Shown here piece after piece: positions 18,176 through 28,203 of a stretch of 64,000 nt of DNA (its first letter is position 1; every line of letters starts with the position of its first letter). The notes beneath the pieces are model-generated. The model saw nothing but the letters and a program-made list of their open reading frames with translations. It had not been told where the DNA came from and made no database searches. The stretch covers positions 4,517,001 to 4,581,000 of the forward strand of contig NZ_BLPF01000001.1 in NCBI RefSeq assembly GCF_011764425.1. The letters are read 5' to 3'. A program made the translations under genes and the position numbers. Source of the DNA: Phytohabitans houttuyneae. Its GTDB lineage: Bacteria; Actinomycetota; Actinomycetes; Mycobacteriales; Micromonosporaceae.

Positions 18176-19477
18176 TCAGCGGCGGGTGCGGCGGCGGACC
18201 GTTACCGCGGCGGCCGCGGCTACCAGCGTGACCAGCAGGGCAAAGACGATCGCCCAGCCGCGCTTGGAGTGGTCGGGCTCGCTCGCCGGCGGCGTGCCCC
18301 AGTCGGTGTGGATGCCCTGCGCGCGCCCGCCGACTGGCTGGTGGCCGCTCGGCGCGCCGGAGGCGGTCACCGCCACGCCCGGGGCCGCGCCGAAGCCGGC
18401 CACGCCGTGCGGTGCGTTGGTGTCGAGGGGGTTGCGCTCCACGGTGGACACGCCCACGGTCAGGGCGGCGACCGGGTCGACCAGCCCGTACCCATAGCGG
18501 TCGTCGCGGCCCACCGCGCCGAGGTCGCTGGCGGTAGTGATCAGCCGGTTGACGACCGTGGCCGCGGACATCTCGGGCCACTTCGCCCGGACGAGCGCCG
18601 CCGTGGCGCTGACGAGCGGGGCGGCGAAGCTCGTGCCCTGCACCTTCCACGTGCCGCCGGGCCGGGCGCCGACCAGGCCGGTCGCCGGCGCGGAGAGCAC
18701 CGTGGCCGACCCGGTGATCGAGCCGGACCAGAGGCCCTCCGTCTCGCGCTCCAGGCCCGTCACCGCCAGCACGCCGGGCTCGCGCGCCGGGTACCAAACC
18801 TCGGTGGCTGGCCGGGACTGGCCCGCCACGGGCGCGGGGTCGGTGGCGTGGTTGCCCGTGCAGGCGACCACCACCACGTCGCGGGCGAACGCGTAGTCGA
18901 GCGCGGCCGCCAGCGCCGGGCTCGTGCCGCTGCCGCCGAGCGACAGGTTGATCACGCGGGCGCCGTTGTCGACCGCCCACCGGACGCCCTTGGCCACGAT
19001 CAGCGCGTCGTCGTACCTGTTTTCCGCGTCAAGCACCCGCACCGGCAGGATCTTGGCGTGCGGGGCGAGCCCCATGATGCCGGTGTCGTCGTCGTTGCGC
19101 CCGGCGATGAGGCCGGCCACCGTGGTGCCGTGCCCGACCGGATCGGTGCGGCCGTCGCGACCCTGCGTGACGAGGTCGATGCCGGGGAGCACCTGGCCGG
19201 CAAGGTCGGGGTGTCCAGCGTCCACACCGGAGTCGACCACCGCGACGGTCACGCCGTCGCCGGTCGAGTGCCGCCACGCATGGGTGGCCCGCAGCTCGCT
19301 GAGCTGCCACTGCTCGTCGCGGACCTGGTCGCGCTTGACCACGGCCGCGGGGGCGCCACCACCGGCACCGGCGAGCGTGGCCGGGGGAGCCGGAGCACCG
19401 GCCAGCGCCATGACAGTCACCAGCGCCGCCCCGGCAAACTTCGGAGCGGCGGCTCGCTGATGGCGCGACAGGCTCAT
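18176..19477 (-). CDS. mycP: Mycosin, type VII secretion subtilisin-like protease
   Basis: A 433-residue secreted subtilase with the mycosin layout: signal peptide (about 10-35), mature N-terminal extension, catalytic Asp82 in VDSGVD, His116 in GHGTTVAG, oxyanion Asn in ACTGNH (about 199) and Ser283 in GTSFAAPLVS, then a Pro/Ser-rich linker and one C-terminal membrane helix (about 403-425) ending in Arg residues. Mycosins stabilise the ESX/T7SS membrane complex. ATG at 19477 is chosen because GGAGG lies ten bases upstream; an in-frame ATG at 19504 is possible. It follows eccC after 146 bases, same strand. Confidence 0.93.
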   Translation of the reverse strand: MSLSRHQRAAAPKFAGAALVTVMALAGAPAPPATLAGAGGGAPAAVVKRDQVRDEQWQLSELRATHAWRHSTGDGVTVAVVDSGVDAGHPDLAGQVLPGIDLVTQGRDGRTDPVGHGTTVAGLIAGRNDDDTGIMGLAPHAKILPVRVLDAENRYDDALIVAKGVRWAVDNGARVINLSLGGSGTSPALAAALDYAFARDVVVVACTGNHATDPAPVAGQSRPATEVWYPAREPGVLAVTGLERETEGLWSGSITGSATVLSAPATGLVGARPGGTWKVQGTSFAAPLVSATAALVRAKWPEMSAATVVNRLITTASDLGAVGRDDRYGYGLVDPVAALTVGVSTVERNPLDTNAPHGVAGFGAAPGVAVTASGAPSGHQPVGGRAQGIHTDWGTPPASEPDHSKRGWAIVFALLVTLVAAAAAVTVRRRTRR

Positions 19478-19623
19478 GGCAGTGTGGCCTCCAGTTGTGG
19501 ACAACGAGCCAGCCGCCGGCGGGTCGCTGTCCCTCTTCCGGGCGCAGCTGTACGACGCAGGTTACCGCGTCGATGTGTCCACTGGGTCCACCCCGAAAAG
19601 ATCATGGCACGCCTTCGGGTGAT

Positions 19624-22600
19624 TCACCGGATCCCCGGTATGTATGCGAGCTGCACGAGCCGCACGCCTTCCCTGCGGGTCACGAGGCGGGCCCGGCCGG
19701 GCGGCAGCGGAGCCGGGCGCACGTTGCCGACCAGCGCACCTTCGTCCGGGTCGCCCGACATCACCAGTCCGGGTGACGCGAGCTCGCGCAGCCGCTGGAT
19801 CACCGGCTCGTAGAGCGCACGGGACGCGCCCCCTGAGCGGCGGGTCAGGATCAGGTGCAGGCCGACGTCGCGCGCCTGCGCCAGATGCTCGACGAGTGGC
19901 AGCAGCGGGTTGACCGGTGCGGCGGCGACGAGGTCGTAGTCGTCGACGAGCACGAACAGCTCCGGCCCCGTCCACCACGAACGGTCGCGCAGCTGCTGCG
20001 GGGTGACATCTGGCCCGGGCAGGCGCCGCCGCATGTACCCGTCGACCGAGTCGACCAGCTGCGCGGTGGTGGCGGCCGTCGTCCCGTACCCGATCAGGTG
20101 GTCGGAGTCGATAGCGCCGAGCAGGCTGCGCCGGTAGTCGACGAGGATGACGCGGGCTTCCTCCGGCCGGAAGCGGCGGGTGATCGAGACGGCCAGCGCG
20201 CGCAGGAACGACGACTTGCCGCACTCCGCGTCACCGAAGAGCAGCAGGTGCGGGTCGCTGCCGAAGTCCACATCGACCGGCCGCAGGTCCGCCTCGGCGA
20301 TGCCGATCGGCAGCCGCAGCCCGCCCTCGCTCCCGACGTCGAGGTCGGTGTACGGCAGGACCGGCGGCAGCAGCCGCACCCGCGGCGCGGGCGGCCCGCT
20401 CCACCCGGCCACGACGGCGCGGACCAGCGCGGCCGGGTCGCTGTCGAGCGCGGACAGCACCGGGAGCGCGGTGAGCAGGTGGCGCCCATCGGCCGTGATG
20501 CCGCGCCCCGGCACCTTTTCCGGCACCGTCAGGGCGGCCCGGCGGGACACGAGCGAGTCGGTGGGGTCGCCGAGCCGCAGCTCCACCCTTGAGCCGAAGA
20601 GGTCGCGGATCGGCGCGCGGAAGTCGAGCCAGCGGGAGGCGGCGGCCACCACGTGTACCCCATAGGAGAGGCCGCGGGTGGCGATGGCGGTGACCACCGG
20701 CTCGAGGTCTTCGTAGTCGGCGCGGAGCGTGGCCCACCCATCGACGACGAGGAAGGCATGCCCGTCGGCCGGCGCGCCCGCCTCCCGGTCGGCGAGGAGG
20801 GCGGCGACGTCACCGACGGTACGGCGGACCGCCTCGGCATCCAGCCGCCCGGCCACCCCGCCCACGTGTGGCAGGTCGCGGAGCGTGGCGAGGGAGCCGC
20901 CGCCGAAGTCGAGGCAGTAGACGCGCGCCTCGGCGGGCGAGTGGGTGAGGGCCAGCCCGCAGACCAGCGTCCGGAGCAGTGTGGACTTGCCGCTCTGCGG
21001 TCCGCCGGCGACCGCGACGTGGCCGGCGGCGCCGTCGAGGGTCAGCCACAACACGTCGCGGCGCTGCTCGAACGGGTTGTCGATCACGGCGACCGGCACC
21101 TGGAGCGCGCCGCGCAGGTCGGGGTTGACGACGGTGAGGCCGCGGGCGGGATCGCTGGCGACCGAGCCGAGCAGCTCGTCGAGCGCCGGCGGGCGGGACA
21201 ACGGCGGCAGCCACACCCGGTGCGCCGGCGGCCCCTGCCCGCCGAGCCGCTCGACCAGCAGGTCCAGCAGGCTCGGCCCGTCCTCGGCGGGCGGCGTGGC
21301 CGGGTTGGGCGCCGGCACGTAGTGGGTGCCGAACGGCAGCACCCGCGGCCGACCTGCCCGCGGGACCGGCAGCCGGTCGCCGGGACGGCGGAAGGGACCC
21401 GACACGTACGCCGCCTTGAACCGCACCAGCTGCTCGGTGCCCGCCTTCAGGAAGCCGTGCCCGGGCGAGCGGGGCAGCTCGTACGCGTCCGGCACGCCCA
21501 GGACCGAGCGCGACTCCAGCGCGGAGAAAGTGCGCAAACCGATCCGGTACGACAGGTGCGTGTCGAGGCCCCGCAGCCGGCCCTCCTCCAGCCGCTGCGA
21601 GGCGAGCAGCAGGTGCACGCCCAGCGAGCGGCCCAGGCGTCCGATCTGCAGGAACAGCTCGATGAAGTCGGGCTTAGCGGCGAGCAGCTCGGCGAACTCG
21701 TCGCACACGATCAGCAGGTAAGGCAGCGGGGTGCGCGCCTTCGCGTACTCGCGGATGCTGGAGGCTCCGGCCCGGCGCAGCAGCTCCTGGCGGCGGACGA
21801 TCTCGCCGTTGAGCGCGTCGGTCATGCGGTCGACGAGCGGCAGCTCGTCGGCGAGGTTTGTGATCACGGCGGCGGTGTGCGGCAGCCGGTCGAGCGCCGC
21901 GAAGGTCGCGCCGCCCTTGTAGTCGACCAGCACGAAGTTGAGCTCTTCTGAGGAGTGCGTCGCGGCCAGCCCCAGCACGAGCGTGCGCAGTAGCTCCGAC
22001 TTGCCCGATCCGGTGGCGCCGACGAGCAGGCCGTGCGGGCCCATGCCGTCCTGCGCCGACTCCTTCAGGTCCAGCTCGACCGGCCGGCCCGCCGGCGTCA
22101 CGCCGATCGGCACCCGCAGGCGGTCGCGGGCGGCGCGGGGCGGCGGCGCGGTGTCGAGGTCGCCGAGACCCAGCAGCTCGGCCAGGGCGGGCTCGGCCGT
22201 GACCGGCGGCTCCTCGGCGTCGGCGGGCGCCGCCAAGCGCCAGGGCGCGAGCCGCCGCGCAACTGCCTCCGCCTCGATCGCGGTGAGCCCGTCGGCCCGC
22301 CCGACCTCGGCCGGCCCGTCGCCCGAATCGACCAGCAGGACTCCCCGCTCGCCCACCGAGAGCACCAGCGTCGACGGGTCGAGCAGCCGCGGCGGCGTGC
22401 CGTCGAGGTCCAGAAAGGACACTCCGTCGATGCCGCCATCCTGGCTCCAGGCGGCGCCGTCGAGCACGACCACCACGTGCGGCCCGTCGCGGGCGGGACC
22501 GCCGGCAAACCGTGACCGGCTGCCGACCACGTCGCCCAGCAGCCGGTCGAGCTCGGCGCCGGAGGCGGCCACCAGCCGGACCGGCCCGAGCGCGTCGGTG

Positions 22601-23400
22601 CGCGACGGGTGCTGGGCGTGCGGCAGCCACTTGACCCACTCCCACGAGCCGCGCCGCTCCGGCCCGGCGCAGACCGCGATCCGCAGGTCGTCGGGGGCGT
22701 GGAAGACGGACAGCTGCACCACCATCGCGCGCGCCAGCGCGGACGCCTCGCCGCGCAGATGGATGCGGGCGAAGCCGCGCAGCGAGAGCGCGACCGGCAG
22801 GTCGGGCACCACCGAGTACGCGTCGAGGAAGCGCCGCAGCGCGCCCGCCGTCATCGGCTCCAGCTCGCCGGGCGTACCCGTGACCGGCGGCACGAGGGGA
22901 GTCGCGAGCGCCTGCGGGCCGGCGCCGACGCGTACCACCGCGAAGTCCGGGTCGGTGGCCCGCCGCTCCCACAGCCGGTGACTGGCCACTGTGGACCAGA
23001 CTTGGCCCGGCTCGGGATGGCGGTACGCCAGCCCGGCGCGCTGGCGGGCGACCGTCTCGCGGGCGCGGCGGCGCAGGCCGGCCAGGTGCCGCAGGTAGTC
23101 ACGGCGGGCGGCGAGCATCTCCGCCTTCTTCGGCGCGCCCGCGCCGCCCCACGAGGCGAGCATCGCGAGTGAGGAGACGCCGAAGAGCGCGCCCACCACG
23201 TACGCAAACGGGCCGCCGCCCCGGCCCATCAGCATCGCCATGGCGACACCGCCGCCGAGCATCGGCAGCACCACCATGAGCTGCTGCCAGCGGGCGCCCA
23301 CCACCTGCGGGATCTCCGGCGGCGGCGCCACGCGCAGCTCGCCGGTGGGCATCTCGGGCGCCGGCCGGCGAGCGGACCGTCGCAAGAGGACCGTGGCCAC
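19624..23400 (-). CDS. eccC: Type VII secretion FtsK/SpoIIIE ATPase EccC
   Basis: A 1258-residue EccC with the fused EccCa-EccCb layout. Two membrane helices (about 38-78) precede three P-loop domains: GATGSGKS near 460, GGPQSGKS near 800 and GDAECGKS near 1058. Walker B is full in domain 1 (LLIVCDEF) and domain 3 (FVLVDDYD) but altered in domain 2 (FLVVDGW), in line with the known dominance of the first domain in EccC. It powers export of WXG100-type substrates. GTG at 23400 has GGGAGG nine bases upstream. Divergent from eccD over 75 bases. No WXG100, eccB or eccE gene lies in the window. Confidence 0.95.
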   Translation of the reverse strand: MATVLLRRSARRPAPEMPTGELRVAPPPEIPQVVGARWQQLMVVLPMLGGGVAMAMLMGRGGGPFAYVVGALFGVSSLAMLASWGGAGAPKKAEMLAARRDYLRHLAGLRRRARETVARQRAGLAYRHPEPGQVWSTVASHRLWERRATDPDFAVVRVGAGPQALATPLVPPVTGTPGELEPMTAGALRRFLDAYSVVPDLPVALSLRGFARIHLRGEASALARAMVVQLSVFHAPDDLRIAVCAGPERRGSWEWVKWLPHAQHPSRTDALGPVRLVAASGAELDRLLGDVVGSRSRFAGGPARDGPHVVVVLDGAAWSQDGGIDGVSFLDLDGTPPRLLDPSTLVLSVGERGVLLVDSGDGPAEVGRADGLTAIEAEAVARRLAPWRLAAPADAEEPPVTAEPALAELLGLGDLDTAPPPRAARDRLRVPIGVTPAGRPVELDLKESAQDGMGPHGLLVGATGSGKSELLRTLVLGLAATHSSEELNFVLVDYKGGATFAALDRLPHTAAVITNLADELPLVDRMTDALNGEIVRRQELLRRAGASSIREYAKARTPLPYLLIVCDEFAELLAAKPDFIELFLQIGRLGRSLGVHLLLASQRLEEGRLRGLDTHLSYRIGLRTFSALESRSVLGVPDAYELPRSPGHGFLKAGTEQLVRFKAAYVSGPFRRPGDRLPVPRAGRPRVLPFGTHYVPAPNPATPPAEDGPSLLDLLVERLGGQGPPAHRVWLPPLSRPPALDELLGSVASDPARGLTVVNPDLRGALQVPVAVIDNPFEQRRDVLWLTLDGAAGHVAVAGGPQSGKSTLLRTLVCGLALTHSPAEARVYCLDFGGGSLATLRDLPHVGGVAGRLDAEAVRRTVGDVAALLADREAGAPADGHAFLVVDGWATLRADYEDLEPVVTAIATRGLSYGVHVVAAASRWLDFRAPIRDLFGSRVELRLGDPTDSLVSRRAALTVPEKVPGRGITADGRHLLTALPVLSALDSDPAALVRAVVAGWSGPPAPRVRLLPPVLPYTDLDVGSEGGLRLPIGIAEADLRPVDVDFGSDPHLLLFGDAECGKSSFLRALAVSITRRFRPEEARVILVDYRRSLLGAIDSDHLIGYGTTAATTAQLVDSVDGYMRRRLPGPDVTPQQLRDRSWWTGPELFVLVDDYDLVAAAPVNPLLPLVEHLAQARDVGLHLILTRRSGGASRALYEPVIQRLRELASPGLVMSGDPDEGALVGNVRPAPLPPGRARLVTRREGVRLVQLAYIPGIR

Positions 23401-23475
23401 GATGGGTCACCTCCCAAGCGCACATCGTAGGTAAAGTGCGTCAATCCCTGCTGCCCCGTCGCGGGAGGAAAAGCG

Positions 23476-24816
23476 ATGACCGCAGGACTCGCCCGGGTCA
23501 CGATCAGCACGCCGCTCCGGCGGCTCGACGTGGCGCTGCCGGAGCAGGTGCCGGTGGCGGAGCTGCTGCCGGAGGTGCTGCGGCACGCCGGCGACGGCCT
23601 CGCCGACGACGGCGAGAAGCACGGCGGGTGGGTCCTGCGCCGCGCGGACGGTGCGGCCTTGTCGCCAGGCCAGGCCCTCTCCCCGCAAGGGGTACGGGAC
23701 GGTGAGCTGCTCTTCCTGCTACCCGCGCGGGTGCGGTGGGCCGAGCCCGAATACGACGATGTCGTGGAGGCGATCGCCGACGGTGCCCGCCGCCGTGGCG
23801 CCCCCTGGTCGCCGGCAGCCACCCGGGCCACGGGGCTGGCGGCAGCCGCCCTGCCACTCGCGGTCGGCCTCGCGGCCGCGGTGCGCGCCGCTCCACAGTG
23901 GAACGCGGTGCCACCTCTCGCGGCAGCGGTGCTGCTGCTGGCCGGCGTGGTGACCGCCCGCTCGCGGCGGGACGGTGTCGCGGGCGCCGCCCTCGCCGGG
24001 TACGCGCTGCCTTACGCCTTCACGGCCGGCGCGCTGGCGGCCGGGGCCGGGCGGCCGGCCCAGGTGCTGGCCGGCTCGGCGGCGCTGCTCGTCACGTCCC
24101 TGCTCGGCGCCGCCGGCGTGGCCACGCACCTGCGGATCTTCGTCGCCGGCGCCACGGCCGGCCTGCTCGGCGGCCTCGCGGCGCTGGCCACGCTCGGCGG
24201 CCTCACGCCGCACGGCGCTGCGGCCGTCCTGCTGTCCCTGCTCGCCTGCGGCGTCGGTGCCCTGCCGCTGGCCGCGATCCGCCTCGGCCGCCTGCCGCTG
24301 CCGCCGGTCGCCACCCCGCCCGGAGAGGGCACGCCGGCACCACGCCCGGACCCGGCCGGTGTCGACGCCGCCGTGGGACGCACCGAAGAGGTGCTCACCG
24401 GGCTGCTGATCGGCCACGCGGCGCTCGCCGTCGCGGCGTCCGCGGTCCTGGTCGCCACCGGCGGTGCTGCCGGGCGGGTGCTCGTCGCTGTCGCTGCGGC
24501 CGGCCTGCTCCTGCGCGCCCGGCTCTTCGTCGCGGTGCACCAGCGGGTGCCGCTGCTCGCCGCCGGGCTGGGCGGTGCTGCCGCCCTCGGCGTGGCGCTG
24601 CCGGTGACGGCCACCCCGCCGGTGCTGCTCGCCCTCGCCGCCGGCGGCACGCTCGCCGCGCTCACCGTCGTGGCCGCCGGAGTGGCGTACGCGCATCGGC
24701 CGCCCTCGCCCTATCTGGGCCGGGCGGCCGACGTGTTGGATACGGCGCTCGTGGTCTGCGTGGTGCCGGTCGCCTGCGCGGTGCTCGACCTCTATGCCGC
24801 AGTACGCGACATCTGA
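23476..24816 (+). CDS. eccD: Type VII secretion integral membrane protein EccD
   Basis: A 446-residue EccD. The first 95 residues form the ubiquitin-like cytosolic domain (beta pattern VTISTPLRRLDVALPEQV, then a helix and FLLPARVRWAEP), followed by about eleven membrane helices from residue 115 on. EccD lines the T7SS pore. ATG at 23476 has GGGAGG seven to eight bases upstream. It is divergent from eccC and convergent with ppa. Confidence 0.93.
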   Translation: MTAGLARVTISTPLRRLDVALPEQVPVAELLPEVLRHAGDGLADDGEKHGGWVLRRADGAALSPGQALSPQGVRDGELLFLLPARVRWAEPEYDDVVEAIADGARRRGAPWSPAATRATGLAAAALPLAVGLAAAVRAAPQWNAVPPLAAAVLLLAGVVTARSRRDGVAGAALAGYALPYAFTAGALAAGAGRPAQVLAGSAALLVTSLLGAAGVATHLRIFVAGATAGLLGGLAALATLGGLTPHGAAAVLLSLLACGVGALPLAAIRLGRLPLPPVATPPGEGTPAPRPDPAGVDAAVGRTEEVLTGLLIGHAALAVAASAVLVATGGAAGRVLVAVAAAGLLLRARLFVAVHQRVPLLAAGLGGAAALGVALPVTATPPVLLALAAGGTLAALTVVAAGVAYAHRPPSPYLGRAADVLDTALVVCVVPVACAVLDLYAAVRDI

Positions 24817-24847
24817 GGCGAGGGCGCTGCGGGCAGTCGGATATCCG

Positions 24848-25354
24848 TCAGTGAGGCTGCTCTCCCCGCTCCGCGGCTTCCTCCGCCCGGCGGTACGAGG
24901 CGCGGATCTCGGCCTCCGCCTCCGTGCGCCCCACCCACGTGGCGCCTTCGACCGACTTGCCCGGTTCGAGGTCCTTGTAGACCTCGAAGAAGTGCTGGAT
25001 CTCCAGCCGGTCGAACTCGCCCAGGTGGTGGATGTCGCGCAGGTGCTCCTGGCGCGGGTCCTCGAACGGGACGCACAGCACCTTGTCGTCGCCGCCCTTT
25101 TCATCCTTCATCCGGAACATGCCGATCGTGCGGCACCGGATGAGGCAGCCGGGAAACGTCGGCTCCTGCACCAGGACCAGCGCGTCCAGCGGATCGCCGT
25201 CGGCGCCGAGGGTGCCCTCGATGAAGCCGTAGTCGGCTGGGTACTGCGTCGCGGTGAAGAGCGTGCGGTCCAGCCTAATGCGGCCCGTGACGTGGTCCAC
25301 CTCGTACTTGTTTCGGTGACCTTTCGGGATCTCAACCGTTACGTCGAAATCCAT
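24848..25354 (-). CDS. ppa: Inorganic pyrophosphatase
   Basis: A 168-residue family I soluble pyrophosphatase, the usual bacterial length, hydrolysing diphosphate to two phosphates. The signature [10 protein letters not shown] (about 55-64) holds metal-binding Asp residues, with further sites in [11 protein letters not shown] (about 8-18) and DYGFIEGT (about 41). ATG at 25354 begins the conserved [12 protein letters not shown] and has GGGGAG seven bases upstream. Divergent from dacB, the order ppa-dacB of M. tuberculosis Rv3628-Rv3627. Confidence 0.97.
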   Translation of the reverse strand: MDFDVTVEIPKGHRNKYEVDHVTGRIRLDRTLFTATQYPADYGFIEGTLGADGDPLDALVLVQEPTFPGCLIRCRTIGMFRMKDEKGGDDKVLCVPFEDPRQEHLRDIHHLGEFDRLEIQHFFEVYKDLEPGKSVEGATWVGRTEAEAEIRASYRRAEEAAERGEQPH

Positions 25355-25485
25355 CTTCACGCTCCCCAATCCTGCCGCCCAAGTGTCGTGATGTTTGCCC
25401 AATCAGATTGGGCCGGCGAACCCCGCATAGTGTTCGGACGCAAGTATCGTCGCCTAGACCGCATGACACGAGCGAGGAGGGGCCG

Positions 25486-27123
25486 GTGGGGAGGCAAGAT
25501 TCACAGCACGGCCCCGGCGACGAGACGGTCCGGCTGCCGCTGCATCCGCCCGAGCAGACCCAGACTATCCGGCTGCCCTCGTTCTTCCCGCCCCCCGCAC
25601 CGCCGCACAAGCCGCAGCCGGCCCTGTCCGGGCCACCGCCGGCGCCGGGTCCGCAGCCGCCGGAGCGCAAGCGCCGGCGCGGGCTCGCCACGTTCATCGT
25701 GGTGGTGCTGCTCCTCGCGGGGCTCGTGGCCGGCGCGGCGATCGTCCGTCCCGGCCCGGTCGAAGACTGGCTGGGCGGCGACGGCAGCGAGCCGACGCCG
25801 ACCCAGGCGGCCGCCGAGACGCCCGAGCCACCACCGTCCCCGGTGCTGGTCGCCTCGGCGGGCGACGCGCCGGAGCCGAGCGCCGCGGGCGTCAAGGCGG
25901 CACTCGACCCCGTCGTGGCCGCCGCCGGGCTGGGCAGCAGCGTCAACATCTCCGTGACCGACGTGGCGACCGGCGACCAGCTCTACGCGCGCGGTCCCGA
26001 CGTGCTCACCACGCCGGCCTCGACCACCAAGCTGGTCACCGCCGCCGCCGTGCTCGCCGCGCGGGGTCCCGCCTACCGGATCCCGACGCGCGTGGTCGCC
26101 GGCGAAAAGCCCGGCGAAGTGGTGATCATCGGTGGCGGCGACGCCACACTGTCGGCGGGCGCCACCGGCACCTACCCCGGCGCGGCCCGCCTCGACCAGC
26201 TCGCGAAGCAGGTCAAGGCCGCACTCGGCGGCGCCGCACCGACGCGCGTGATCGTCGACTCGACGCTCTTCCCCGCTCCCGCGTTCGAGCCGAGCTGGGA
26301 CCCGGACGTGCCCACCGGCGGCTTCGGCGCCGCCACGACGGCACTCATGATCAATGGGGCGAGGATCAACCCCAAGATCACTCATGGGTACGCCGAGCGC
26401 TACGCAAAGCCCGACATCGCCGCCGGCCAGGCGTTCGCCCGAGCACTGGGGCTCAAGGCGTCGGCGGTGACCAGTGGCAAGGCCCCGGCGGGCGCGCCCG
26501 GCGCGAGCGCCGAGGCCACACAGGCCGGTACCGGGCCGGCGCCCGGCACCGAGCTGGGCAAGGTCGAGTCGCCCCCGATCCTCCGCCTCGTCGAGATCAT
26601 GCTGATCGACAGCGACAACGTCGTGGCCGAGACGCTGGCCAGGCAGGTCGCCATCGCCAAGGACCTCCCCGCGTCGTACGCGGGAGGCGCGGCCGCCACG
26701 AAGGCGGTACTCGCGGATCTCGGCCTGCCCGCCGCGGAGGTCGCGCTCTCGGACGGCAGCGGCCTGTCCCGGAAAAACCGCCTGAGCCCGACGTTGCTCA
26801 CCGATGTGCTGCGCCTCGCGGCCGGCGGCTCGCACCCGGAGCTTTCCGGGCTGATGGCCGGCCTGCCGGTGGCGGCCTGGTCCGGCACGCTGCGCGAGCG
26901 GTACCGCAGTCCCGCCGCCGACAACCGGGCGGGCGCCGGTGCCGTGCGGGCCAAGACCGGCACGCTCGGCGGGGTCAACGCCATCTCCGGCGTGGTGACC
27001 ACCGCCGATGGCCGCCTGCTGGCCTTCGCGGTCCTGGCGGACAAGGTGCCGGTCGGCAAAGACCGCGCCGAAGCCGGCCTTGACAAGATCACCACAACGC
27101 TCGCGGGATGCGGTTGCGCATAG
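25486..27123 (+). CDS. dacB: D-alanyl-D-alanine carboxypeptidase/endopeptidase (PBP4 family)
   Basis: A 545-residue class C penicillin-binding protein. A Pro-rich cytosolic leader and one membrane helix (about 65-88) precede the enzyme. Active-site motifs are complete: STTK near 179 (nucleophile Ser), SDN near 376 and KTG near 489. It trims or opens peptidoglycan stem peptides outside the membrane. GTG at 25486 is chosen for the strong GAGGAGG just upstream; a TATCGT at 25445-25450 is a possible -10. It precedes the DUF2342 metalloprotease by 18 bases. Confidence 0.93.
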   Translation: MGRQDSQHGPGDETVRLPLHPPEQTQTIRLPSFFPPPAPPHKPQPALSGPPPAPGPQPPERKRRRGLATFIVVVLLLAGLVAGAAIVRPGPVEDWLGGDGSEPTPTQAAAETPEPPPSPVLVASAGDAPEPSAAGVKAALDPVVAAAGLGSSVNISVTDVATGDQLYARGPDVLTTPASTTKLVTAAAVLAARGPAYRIPTRVVAGEKPGEVVIIGGGDATLSAGATGTYPGAARLDQLAKQVKAALGGAAPTRVIVDSTLFPAPAFEPSWDPDVPTGGFGAATTALMINGARINPKITHGYAERYAKPDIAAGQAFARALGLKASAVTSGKAPAGAPGASAEATQAGTGPAPGTELGKVESPPILRLVEIMLIDSDNVVAETLARQVAIAKDLPASYAGGAAATKAVLADLGLPAAEVALSDGSGLSRKNRLSPTLLTDVLRLAAGGSHPELSGLMAGLPVAAWSGTLRERYRSPAADNRAGAGAVRAKTGTLGGVNAISGVVTTADGRLLAFAVLADKVPVGKDRAEAGLDKITTTLAGCGCA

Positions 27124-27129
27124 CCCGGG

Positions 27130-27135
27130 TACCTT
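27130..27135 (+). promoter_or_regulatory. Putative -10 element of a leaderless promoter for the DUF2342 gene
   Basis: TACCTT fits TANNNT and ends six bases before ATG 27142, directly after the dacB stop; it would make this gene independent of dacB and could also serve tilS and ggt. Confidence 0.4.
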
Positions 27136-27141
27136 GGGGTG

Positions 27142-28194
27142 ATGGCGCAGTTCGTGGACTGGGACCTGGCCGCCGCCACCGCGGGCGCGCTGGGCAAGGC
27201 GGGCCCGAGAGTCTCGTACGACGAGGCCACCGATGTTGTCGCAGATCTCCGGCGGCTCACTGACGAGGCGGCGGAGATCGTCTCCTCATACACGGGGCTG
27301 CGGTCCCAGGTCTCCCACCCTCCGGTGCAGGTCGTCGACCGGAAGGACTGGGCGGCGATCAACATCGCCGGGCTCCGCGAGGTGGTCACCCCGCTGGTCA
27401 GCCGGCTCGCCGGCGACAAGCAGCCGGGTGCCATCACCGACGCGATCGGCTCGCGCCTCACCGGCGTGCAGGCCGGCACCGTGCTGGCCTACCTTTCCGG
27501 CCGGGTCCTCGGGCAGTACGAGGTCTTTTCCGCCGACCCCGGCCAGCTGCTCCTTGTCGCGCCGAACATCGTCGAGGTGGAGCGCAAGCTCCAAGCCGAC
27601 ACCCGCGACTTCCGGCTCTGGGTGTGCCTGCACGAGGTCACCCACCGCGTCCAGTTCACCGCCGTGCCGTGGATGCGCGGCCACTTCTTCGGCGAGGTGC
27701 AGGCGTTCGTCGATGCCTCGCAGGCCGGCAGCGAGCACTTCCTGGAGCGGATCCGGCGCAGCGTCGCCACCCTCTCCGACGCCGTGCGCAACCCGGACAG
27801 CCGGGTCAGCGTGCTCGACCTCGTGCAGACCCCCGGCCAGCGCGCGGTGCTGGACCGCCTGACCGCGCTGATGACGCTGCTGGAGGGGCACGCCGAGTTC
27901 GTGATGGACGGCGTCGGCCCCGAGGTGATCCCGAGCGTCGAGCAGATCCGGGCCAAGTTCAACCGGCGCCGCGAGGCGGGCACTCCGCTGGAGAAGGCGA
28001 TCCGCAAGCTCCTCGGCGTCGACGTAAAGATGCGGCAGTACGCGGAGGGTCGCAAGTTCGTGCACGGCGTGGTCGAGCGGGTCGGCATGCCCGGCTTCAA
28101 CAAGGTCTTCAGCTCGCCGCTCACCCTCCCCCGCGTCGAGGAGCTGGGCGACCCGGACGCCTGGGTGGCGCGGGTCCACCCCCAGGCCGCCTGA
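27142..28194 (+). CDS. Zinc-dependent metalloprotease, DUF2342 family
   Basis: A 350-residue protein of the DUF2342 group, also labelled coenzyme F420 biosynthesis-associated in some annotations. The zinc site is HEVTH near residue 164 in LHEVTHRVQF, with a downstream GHFFGEV segment (about 178) and a later LEGHAEFVMDGVG (about 250) likely completing the site. Its substrate is not known. ATG at 27142 agrees with the promoter; a GTG one codon earlier is possible. It keeps the dacB-DUF2342-tilS order of M. tuberculosis Rv3627-Rv3625. Confidence 0.9.
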   Translation: MAQFVDWDLAAATAGALGKAGPRVSYDEATDVVADLRRLTDEAAEIVSSYTGLRSQVSHPPVQVVDRKDWAAINIAGLREVVTPLVSRLAGDKQPGAITDAIGSRLTGVQAGTVLAYLSGRVLGQYEVFSADPGQLLLVAPNIVEVERKLQADTRDFRLWVCLHEVTHRVQFTAVPWMRGHFFGEVQAFVDASQAGSEHFLERIRRSVATLSDAVRNPDSRVSVLDLVQTPGQRAVLDRLTALMTLLEGHAEFVMDGVGPEVIPSVEQIRAKFNRRREAGTPLEKAIRKLLGVDVKMRQYAEGRKFVHGVVERVGMPGFNKVFSSPLTLPRVEELGDPDAWVARVHPQAA

Positions 28195-28203
28195 CCCACG
28201 TCG

